From Pavlovales sp. CCMP2436 (Eukaryota; Haptophyta; Pavlovophyceae; Pavlovales), in assembly GCA_026770615.1 (NCBI GenBank), contig MU631504.1, positions 36,264 to 48,135 on the forward strand: a stretch of DNA of 11,872 bases. Direction: 5' to 3'. Position numbers and translations under genes: made by a program. Below are positions 1-7,300 of this stretch, piece by piece. A model generated the notes under the pieces. The model searched no databases, was not told the DNA's origin, and saw nothing but the letters and a program-made list of their open reading frames with translations. Within the stretch, counting starts at the first letter, position 1. Every line of letters starts with the position of its first letter.

Positions 1-951
1 ACACCACCTATACAATATGAGCCCATACCCCCAACGGACAGCATAGCTCAGAACAATGAACCATCAGCCTTACTTCCTATGCAGTATAAGCCCATACCCC
101 CAACAGACAGCATAGCCCAAAACGAAGCACCAGCGGCAATACCACCTGTGCAGTGTGGGCCCATACCCCTAACGGACAGCAGAGCCCAAAACGAGGCACC
201 AGCGGCAATACCATTTCCGCGGTATGAGCCCATACCCCCAACGGACAGCATCGCTCAGCATGAACCCATATCCCCAACGGCCATACCACCTATTCAGCAA
301 GAGCCCATATCCCCAACGGACACCAGTGCACTGACCACCCCTGCCAAACGAAAACGCCTGATGCGCAACCAACCTACGAATAATGAAGATTCATTAACAG
401 GTGTAAACCCGACCACACCCTCCATGCAGCCTAAACCCACCCTCAGGCCCAACAGAGGCCAGCAACGCTTACGCACATCAAACGTGGAAAAACGCAACCA
501 GAGACCGTCTCGAACCAAAATCTCACTGCTACCAGGAGCAGCCAGTCCCACCGAACCCAAAACAGGACCAGCCAGTCCCGCCAAAATCCACGAATCCGCA
601 GCAGGCCCGTCACGCATGCACGCACTAATCCATGACAAGTCCGTCATAGTCATGCACCACCCACGCATACTACGCTCAGCAACCAAACGGGCCCTTGAAA
701 CCGGTCAGTCACCCACGCTGTCATACCACTCGGGCGACAAAAAACCTAAATCCAAACATGAGCCAGCAAGCTCAAAAAAGTCTTCAAAACGCAAACATGA
801 GCCAGCAAGCCCGCCACACCCCACAACCCAAAGCCCTGCGCCCGAGGCCCACCCCCGTCAAGGGGTGGGATACAGGGGATCGCGGGCAATAAGAATCCGT
901 CGTGTTAAGAAACTGAGCCTCTTTTTTTTGCATTGTTTGTACGTAAATTAA
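1..951 (+). CDS. Proline-rich tandem-repeat protein, 5' end outside the window
   Basis: I do not recognise this protein. The frame is open from base 1 to a TAA at 949-951 (316 codons), so its start may lie upstream; the first in-window ATG is at 79. Residues 6 to about 110 (numbered from base 1) are repeats of about 23 residues built on the motif PIPPTDSIAQ. They are followed by a basic patch (PAKRKR), a Ser/Pro/Lys-rich stretch, and two copies of KHEPAS near the end. There is no hydrophobic segment, and the whole looks intrinsically disordered. The repeat period is 69 bp (one copy 75 bp), both multiples of three, which favours coding. The last 26 codons come from the inserted MITE at 873-1039; without it the ORF would end in TAG after Gln-Gly-Val-Gly. 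Third-position bias is weaker than in the other genes here. It could be a non-coding minisatellite or part of a mobile element. Confidence 0.4.
   Translation, partial: TPPIQYEPIPPTDSIAQNNEPSALLPMQYKPIPPTDSIAQNEAPAAIPPVQCGPIPLTDSRAQNEAPAAIPFPRYEPIPPTDSIAQHEPISPTAIPPIQQEPISPTDTSALTTPAKRKRLMRNQPTNNEDSLTGVNPTTPSMQPKPTLRPNRGQQRLRTSNVEKRNQRPSRTKISLLPGAASPTEPKTGPASPAKIHESAAGPSRMHALIHDKSVIVMHHPRILRSATKRALETGQSPTLSYHSGDKKPKSKHEPASSKKSSKRKHEPASPPHPTTQSPAPEAHPRQGVGYRGSRAIRIRRVKKLSLFFLHCLYVN
16..330 (+). repeat. Minisatellite, 69-bp unit (23 codons), about 4.5 copies
   Basis: Units start near 16, 85, 154, 223 and 298. Each contains a close match to CCCATACCCCCAACGGACAG. The first three units are 69 bp. 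The fourth is 75 bp and holds an extra partial copy of the motif. The fifth decays after about 30 bp. The sequence before base 16 fits the end of another unit, so the array probably continues upstream of the window. Unit lengths keep the plus reading frame open. Confidence 0.85.
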
Positions 952-1039
952 GAAAAATTAAGCATTGTTTGTATGTAAATTGCTAAGAAACTCAGCCTCA
1001 GCCTCAAAAAGCGCCGTTCTTATTGCCCGCGATCCCCTG
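873..1039. mobile_element. 167-bp MITE with 23-bp perfect terminal inverted repeats and TA target duplication
   Basis: Bases 873-895 are the exact reverse complement of 1017-1039 (outer end CAGGGGATCG). TA lies directly outside both ends (871-872 and 1040-1041), as expected for a TA target-site duplication. There is no transposase ORF, so this is a non-autonomous element. TA duplication is typical of the Tc1/mariner superfamily; that assignment is inference because the parent transposon is not visible. The interior holds two direct-repeat pairs: 930-949 with 962-981 (one mismatch), and 906-921 with 984-999 (one mismatch). Removing the element and one TA leaves GGA TAG in the frame of the upstream ORF, so it seems to have inserted in that stop codon. 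Confidence 0.85.
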
Positions 1040-1526
1040 TAGAACGGGCCGGAAAATAAGCCGCGCATATTTGTGGTTTTTGCCCCCCAGGGCAAAAATC
1101 TTAACATATGCGAGTCAGGCTAGTCAGGAGGTAACGCTTGGGATGTGCGAAGGTGGGCCGCGCTCGCAGACGGCGCTGCATTTCCAGACGACGCGAGGGA
1201 GAGCAGTGGAGGTCGGTCAGCGCGCCAGTCGAGAGTCGTCAGTCGTCGATCTTCGTGTGCCTGAACTGATCAGCGGTGGGGACGGTATCCGTGTGCTCGG
1301 GGTGGATCCCTGGATCTGAGTTTTTGTCAACACTTAAATCAAGTGAGATCCTTTCGGGGACGGACGTTTAAACTAGAAACTTACACAAAAATCGGTTCAC
1401 CCTTCTGAACGTAATCAAATCGATTCGAGGAGCTAGGCTGAGCTCGGCAACGGCAGGTGAACGGTGCGAGGGCTCGCGGCCAGACCGCGGGGGGCTGGTG
1501 CGAGCGGCTGTGCGGGGCGGGTGGTC
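1040..1526. other. Intergenic stretch between the MITE and the Ig-domain gene
   Basis: No convincing gene. An open frame at 1023-1319 (+) begins inside the MITE, is unlike any family I know and lacks the third-position bias of the neighbours. The stretch contains a 9-bp perfect hairpin (1077-1098). Composition is mixed, with an A/T-richer part near 1320-1420, and becomes GC-rich after about 1430. The promoter or upstream exons of the following gene, if any, would lie here, but I see no clear TATA box. Confidence 0.6.
1077..1098. repeat. Small perfect hairpin, 9-bp stem and 4-nt loop
   Basis: TTTTTGCCC (1077-1085) pairs exactly with GGGCAAAAA (1090-1098) across the loop CCCA. It lies 36 bp beyond the right end of the 167-bp MITE. 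The function is unknown; chance or a remnant of another small element are both possible. Confidence 0.5.
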
Positions 1527-2216
1527 ATGAACGAGCTGGCAGCCGTCGCCGAGGCAGACGAGAGTGAGCTCCCGCCGCGCGTGCGGAAGCTAGTGCAGCT
1601 CAACCGTGCAACGGACCCCAGGCCCAAGCTGATCATTACGCCGCGCGGGTTCGTGCCCTCGGAAACGTTCGTGGTCTTCGAGCAGCTGGTGAGCGAGCAC
1701 TGCCAGCCAGCCGCCAAGACGCGACTCTTCAGCGTGCATACGAGCTCCTGCGGCGCAACGATGAACCCGGAGGACAAGCCCTTCCCGAGCTCCTTCCTAG
1801 ATATGGGCGAGCTCTCGCGCGAGAGCTCGCAGCGGTATGCCGTAAAGATCACGCACCACGGGACGCGACGCCTCGCGCTGCGCTGCCACCTCGATGGGAT
1901 ACCCTTCGTCTCGTTAAAATACGATGGCCGCCCGATCGTGCCGGGTATGGTGCGCACGATCGAGGTCCAGGCGGATGGGCGGTACGAGCGCTCCCCGCAC
2001 GAATGGTGCAGCGTCCTCAAGATCGAGGGCACGGAGCTCCTGCCGGGGCCCATGACCGCGAGCTTGGACCCGGCCGGGCACGCGACCGCCCATGTCCCGA
2101 TCTACGCGAAGATGACGATGCTTTCGGACGCGTCGCGCGGAAGCAGCACGCCGCGCGCTGGCGCAGTTTCGCCAAACAGGAGATCATGCCTGCCCGGTAC
2201 TGTACCCTGTTCCTGA
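1527..2216 (+). CDS. Protein with an ASH/MSP-like immunoglobulin-fold domain, C-terminus uncertain
   Basis: The predicted product is 229 residues. I chose the ATG at 1527 (G at -3); an in-frame TGA at 1458-1460 limits the frame upstream, and the only earlier start is a GTG at 1464. Third positions are strongly G/C up to about base 2125, so the ORF is probably real. Residues about 1-85 are charged and not recognised. Residues about 88-196 show the beta-strand rhythm of ASH/MSP-like Ig domains: a LDMGELSRESSQRYAVKITHHG start, here split as LDMGEL and then YAVKITHHGTRRLAL, followed by the IVPGMVRTIEV turn-and-strand and a closing VPIYAKM strand. Such domains are common in ciliary and centrosomal proteins. 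The exact family is not identified. The last 33 residues look unlike protein, suggesting an unrecognised splice, a frameshift or a truncated copy. It is convergent with the POLQ gene. Confidence 0.6.
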   Translation: MNELAAVAEADESELPPRVRKLVQLNRATDPRPKLIITPRGFVPSETFVVFEQLVSEHCQPAAKTRLFSVHTSSCGATMNPEDKPFPSSFLDMGELSRESSQRYAVKITHHGTRRLALRCHLDGIPFVSLKYDGRPIVPGMVRTIEVQADGRYERSPHEWCSVLKIEGTELLPGPMTASLDPAGHATAHVPIYAKMTMLSDASRGSSTPRAGAVSPNRRSCLPGTVPCS

Positions 2217-3647
2217 GCGCCCTGTCAAATCGTGAGCTATAGCATTCAGCTTTTCAGAGCATATAGCCGATGGTGTTGACGATCGCGCTGAATGAACACG
2301 CCCATGATGATGGATCTTCCGCCGGACCCGAAAGTTAATAACTCTAAAAATAGTTCTTTTATCGTCTCCCGACTTGCAGCCCAGAGGCGTACAGGTATGA
2401 CATGGGAGGGTAAGCGCATCGGTCGTCTCATGCACTGTCTTATTCCCCTCGTCGTCTCTCCGCCACGAACCTTGTTGGTCGTCGCATTCGCGCCGCTGCG
2501 TTCCTGCGCATAAAATTTTACAACAAAACATACACTCAAAACAAAACTCCTTACAGCCTGAACCGTGCTATGCTGTGCCTGCTATTATGCAGTCACAGCG
2601 TAGCACGTGGCTTGGTGTGTGTAGGCTGCCCTATTCCTTGTCGTGGGAAGGGGTTGGCTCCGCTTTGCCTGGGCGGAGGCCTTGCCCTGTGTGTTTCACC
2701 TGGTTTTCGTTTTAGTGTTTTGGTGCTTGATCAGTGTTGTCCGTTTATAGTAACTGAAACCCGTTTATTTACTAACTGTCTTTGACTTTAGCTACGGATG
2801 GTACGGTCCAATTCATGTGCTCAATACCATTGGTAGTTCCACTGTATGTCTACCCATTGGATCATAGTAAATATTTATGATAGGGATTCAAGCTGGCATC
2901 TGACTGTATTGAATGTTGTGCTGGTCTGAGGGCTGCTTCGCCCATTGCCTGCTGCGTGCCTTAGTAAATAGTATAGGATCTGGGGCCGCACGGTCGCCGT
3001 GTGTCTCTATTTTGTCGGTCTGTCGTCGGAGCTGAGCCTTAGAATTTGACTCAATCACAATGTAAGGTCGCAAGACGCCAATGAAAAGCCTTGGTAACCC
3101 TTCGGCGGGTCCTCAACACTACTTTAACACTCCTAATTAAACGCCAGAATTAATTAATTTGAAATACTTTCGTTCATTGGATTTTGGCCATTAGATAGTG
3201 ACGTTGTGCTCTGAGGGCTGCATCAGGTGTGAGTTGGGCAAATCTGAGGTTACCCACCGGCGGTCACACACGTTCAGACACACAATTTTTGTTACAGTGA
3301 TTTCGCAATACATATGTTCTCCTGCCCACCTAGAGCCAGTCTGATATGATGGGATCGGGAGTCGTCGACTGGGTTATGTTATGATCCACTTCTACCGCAT
3401 GGGCACAGTTTCTGCGTCCAAGTGCCCCCAAGTATCAGCGTCTGATCGTCACTCTGTTTAGTTTCAGCATCACCTTGCGGAGATACCAAAACGCCGACAG
3501 AGCTCCGAAGCTGGCGACTTTGTTTCGAATTTCGTCGAAGATACGTTTCATTGCGGTGTCTCGCCCCACGCAGCGACGCAGTCCACATTGCACCGCATGA
3601 TAGTTTAGAGTAAGTCATCGGGAGCCCATTGCAGTGCCAAAGCACGC
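2217..3647. other. Gene-poor intergenic region, part 1
   Basis: About 1.4 kb with no supportable gene. Open frames here are 60 to 115 codons at most, lie on both strands, have no third-position bias and no recognisable motifs. I saw no tRNA or rRNA. Composition is much more balanced than in the coding regions, with AT-rich patches near 2505-2570 and 3120-3170. It may hold the 3' UTR of the Ig-domain gene at its left end. Confidence 0.6.
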
Positions 3648-3801
3648 CCGGCTCTTAGAAAGCCCCGCAGGGCCCCCGGGGGCCCCGCCGGAGGCGCCTA
3701 TGTGACTAACATATAACAAACTTTTCACATAGCCCGGGGGCCCACGGGGCCCCACGGATATTCCCCGTACGTTACGCTTTTTCTAAGAGCCGGAAGCACG
3801 C
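3640..3801. repeat. 8-bp target-site duplication AAGCACGC flanking the 146-bp MITE
   Basis: The two copies (3640-3647 and 3794-3801) are identical and abut the element's terminal inverted repeats with no gap. An exact duplication suggests the insertion is not very old. Confidence 0.8.
3648..3793. mobile_element. 146-bp MITE with 14-bp terminal inverted repeats and 8-bp target duplication
   Basis: CCGGCTCTTAGAAA at 3648-3661 is the exact reverse complement of 3780-3793. The octamer AAGCACGC lies directly outside both ends (3640-3647 and 3794-3801). That pattern is a textbook target-site duplication. An 8-bp duplication fits the hAT superfamily, though Mutator-like and P elements can also give 8 to 9 bp, so the superfamily is not settled. 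There is no ORF for a transposase. The interior is a foldback: CTATGTGA (3698-3705) pairs with TCACATAG (3725-3732), and outside these lie G/C-rich palindromic blocks (3665-3690 and 3733-3757). A single-stranded copy would fold into a long, imperfect, GC-rich hairpin. Confidence 0.85.
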
Positions 3802-4331
3802 ACGCAGATGCCAGAACTTTGCGATTTGGTCCATAATCCACAATATTAGGGTGAGTCGTCGGGCCGAGGGCTGTCAAATGGCAGCTCTTGGCCCGGGATG
3901 CTTTGATTGCTTTGGCGGTGGCGCAGATGCTGCGTTCGTCTTGGCGAATGGCGTTCGGTATGACGGTATAGGGGTGGGTTTCAGCAAATAGGGGCCGGTG
4001 AGTGTGCTGCGCGAGGACGGCGTTGCCTGGTGCGCACGCCTGTTGAGCTGCTAAGGACGATCGGCGTGACGGCGGTGTCGGTTGAGCGGGTCGCGTGCTT
4101 GGGGACGGGCATAGCAGTGGTCACCTCTCGTCGACTGAGTGCAGAATGTAACGACTATATGTCTAATTCTAAATTCTGAAATTGTCACAGCGTGCTCATT
4201 GAGGCTTAAAACTTAGGTTAAGACACAACCCTATGCAAGTAGCAGCTGTAGCACTACATATTTATACAGAACATTGAAGACACACGTGGTGTGCTATTTC
4301 AATTGCAGGGTCGACCGGGCCGTACGTGTGC
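3802..4331. other. Intergenic region, part 2, downstream of POLQ
   Basis: No gene is supported. This stretch contains a 14-bp hairpin (3860-3895) and a moderately GC-rich part near 3900-4110. It becomes AT-rich from about 4140 to 4310. That AT-rich part lies just past the POLQ stop codon and probably holds its 3' UTR and polyadenylation site. I found no AATAAA on the minus strand there. Confidence 0.5.
3860..3895 (+). other. RNA-type stem-loop, 14-bp stem with two G-U pairs, 8-nt loop
   Basis: Bases 3860-3873 pair along their whole length with 3882-3895 if the plus strand is transcribed; two pairs are G-U (3866 with 3889 and 3869 with 3886). On the minus strand these would be A-C mismatches, so the structure favours plus-strand RNA. 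The loop is TCAAATGG. No known RNA family is recognised. Confidence 0.4.
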
Positions 4332-7300
4332 TCAAGGCACAAGCGGTTGGGCGCTGCCCCAGGTCGCGCCCACCTTCACCGTCGTCCGGAGTGGCACGCG
4401 GAGACCCACGCTCCGGCCGGCCTCCGTCATCCCCTCGGAGATGCCAGCGATTGCCACGCGCAGGATGTCCTCGGCTGGGTCGCGCTCACTCGCGTGGTCG
4501 GAGGAGGAGCGAAATGTCGGCAGCGCCGCCGGTCCGACCTCGTACACGAGCTCGTCGTGCAACTGCATCAACAGGCGCACGCGCACGCTCGGCGCGACGG
4601 TCTGCTGCAGCCGCGCTTCGAGCCCGTTGTTGGCCACCATGCTGATCTTGAGCAGGTCGGCGACCGAGCCCTGGCACACCGCGTTGAGCGCGCGCCGGCG
4701 GAAGAGGCGCGCGTCCTTGCGCTCCTCCGCAGTGAAGACCCTCCGCCGGCCCGCTACCGTGTGCACAGCGCCCCCTTCCTCGGCGCCCTTCGCCCGCAGC
4801 GCGTCGATGAGCGCCTGCACACCCGGAAAGCACTCAAAGAAGCGTTGCTCAACCTTGGGCGAGCCGCCGCCGTAGAGCACCGCGTAGAACATCTGCTTGG
4901 CGCGCGCGCGCTCCTCGTCGCCGATCGGCAGGTCCTTGCCCTTGCGCCGCAGCTGCCGGGCGATGAGCCTGAACGGGTCGTCGCCGGCGTCAAGGGCGCT
5001 GCAGAGGTTGTGATCGCCAGACATGGACGCGGCGATGGCGAGCTCCGCGTTCTTATAGTCCACGCAGACGAGCATGCAACCCGGCCGCGCGCGCACGCAG
5101 TCTCGCAGGTTGAAGCGCAACAGCCGACTCGGGCGGAGCACCAGCGCGCCAGCTGGCGGGTGCGTGCATGCGAAGCGGGCGCGCGCCGCCTCGTCGAGCG
5201 TCGCGTTGCCGCTCTCGCTTCCGTCAAAGGCCACGTACTTTGAGACGAGGAACACGCGGTCCGCGGGGTAGGGCCGCAGTGCGCCTGAGATCGCGCCGTC
5301 GGCTTCAATGTGCTCGCCGAGCGCGGGCTCGGCGCGCAGCGACGCGCCCACGGCGAGCAGTACGACAGGCGTGTTCTCCGCCTGGTGGCGCGAGTACCCC
5401 CAGTGCGCCTCCAGCGTGCACGCAGCCCCGTTTACGCGCACGATGCACTGGGCGACCGAGCAGGGCAGCATCCGCTCGATGGTGGCCAAGTGCACCCCCG
5501 TCGGCAGCGCGAAGTCGCTCTCGCTGCCCCCGAGGCTCCCGCTGGGCGGGGGCGTGCAGTTGAGCTGCTCCTCCGTCTCCGCCTTCGCTGCGGTGGCGGC
5601 GGCTGCCTGCTCGCGCGAGAAGGTGCGGTCGAGCACGGCCACGTGGGCCTTCCCGGCGGGCGGCACGCCCGCGGCGCAGTGCGCGGCGATCGACCTCGAG
5701 GACGCAGCGAGAGCAGGCGAGCGCACGAGGATGTCGTTCTTGGGCAGCGCCAGCGGGCTGACCATGCGTCCGCTCTCTTCGTAGTACATGCGCCCGCTCA
5801 CGCACGACGATTCCGAGATCCGGGTGAAGCACACGTGCAGCCCCGGGCCCTCTGGGACGGCGTTTTTCCGCAGCTTGTAGTAGTGCATCAAGAGCTCGAC
5901 AAGGCGGCGGCGCGCGAGCGCGATGGCCGCAAGGAGGTTGCCCTCGGCGGCGAGGCGCACGAGCACGGGCAGGTTGGCCTTTTCGGCCTGCCCCTCGCTT
6001 GCGTCCGCCTTCTGCGCGGCCAGTGCCTGCGTCACCTCCGCGCAGCACCTAAGGTCGATGCGCCTGCCGCACTCGCGCGAGGCCTGCTCCTCAAGGGCGT
6101 CGGCGGTCCACATCAGCTGGGCGTGGAGCCGCGCAAGCACCTAGGGGCGGCACCATTGGTTACATCAGGGCCAGAATTTGCGCCAGGATTTGGAAGACAA
6201 GGGAGGGGAGGGGGTACGCAGAGGGGAGCATCGGCGCGTGCGCACGGCGAGGTGAGGCAAGCGCGGCGAGGGAGCACGGGAAGCGAGTGGCGGGCGCGCG
6301 CACAGTGGTGTGGATGGCGATGCCCTCGAGCTCCATGCGCGCGAGCACGGCGGGCATCTGCTCCTCGATCAGGGCGGAGCAGGGTGGCTTCGGCTGCACG
6401 CTGGCCACGGGCGCGGGGCCGGGGCAGCGGGCCAGGTCCTCGCGCAGCTTGGCTGCGACGGAGAGCGTGAGCACGGCCTGAAAGCACGCTGCGTCAGTGG
6501 GCGCGAGCTGCCGGTGCGTCGCCGTCTCGTCCACGAGCCCGAGCTGCCGGGCCATCGCGAAGAGCTGCTGCGCGTCCGCCTCGTGGCCCCGCAGCAACAG
6601 CGCGAGCACGGACGGGTCCGCCACGCTCCGCAGCTTGCCGCGGGCGAAGATGATCTCGCCCGTCGCCCGCCTGGCCGCGTCCGCGAAGAGGGCGAGCTGG
6701 CTCTTGGCGTTGTGCGCGGCGCATGGGCCGGCGGAGTCGAGCAGCGCGCCGGCCACCGCGGCCCAGGCCGCGCGCAGCTGCGCCTGCGCGTCGCCGTCGT
6801 TGGCCTCGCGCGAACGCTTCTGCGCGCCGTGCTGCTTCGCGTCGAGCGGCACGTAAAAGACGCGCACCGCGCACGAGGCCGCCTGCGAGGTCGAGGTGCC
6901 GGCGTAGCCCGCGACCGCCACGCCCAGCACCTCGTGCGCGCTACCGCCCGCGGCGGAGGAGCGGCTCTTGTGCGAGTGCACGCAGAAGGCGATGCCGCCA
7001 CTCGACGCCATGGCCGCCACCGCCGCGCTGAAGTCGGCGAGCGACACCGGCGGCGGCTGCTGTGCACCGGCGCGCGCAGCACCCGCGGCGCCCGAGGCGA
7101 CGTCGACGCGGTCGAGGCCGGCCACGTGCTGCGGCGAGGAGGCCTCGGTGCAGAGCGAGAGGAGGTCGTTGTCCATGTGCCGCGCCACGGCCTGCGTCTG
7201 CGTCGGCTTGCGCCTGGCAGCCCTAGGCCGGGCCGCCGTGGCGACGGCCTTCTTGGCCGCCTTGAGCGTCCGCTGGTGGCCCTGCAGCCGCTGGCCGAGC

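Noticed and set aside
1023..1319. A 98-codon open frame on the plus strand
   Set aside because: It begins inside the MITE, shows no third-position bias and has no known motif.
1433..2053. A 206-codon open frame on the minus strand
   Set aside because: Antisense to the Ig-domain gene, whose plus frame shows both the base bias and the fold pattern.
2570..2785. A 71-codon Cys-rich open frame with a hydrophobic start resembling a secreted peptide
   Set aside because: Short, without codon bias, in a gene-poor stretch; there is nothing beyond the hydrophobic start to support it.
3379..3645. An 88-codon open frame on the minus strand
   Set aside because: No bias and no recognisable domain; it ends next to the 146-bp MITE and fits chance expectation.
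4326..5243. A 305-codon open frame on the plus strand
   Set aside because: Antisense to the POLQ polymerase domain, which has clear catalytic motifs on the minus strand; its composition is that of a shadow frame.
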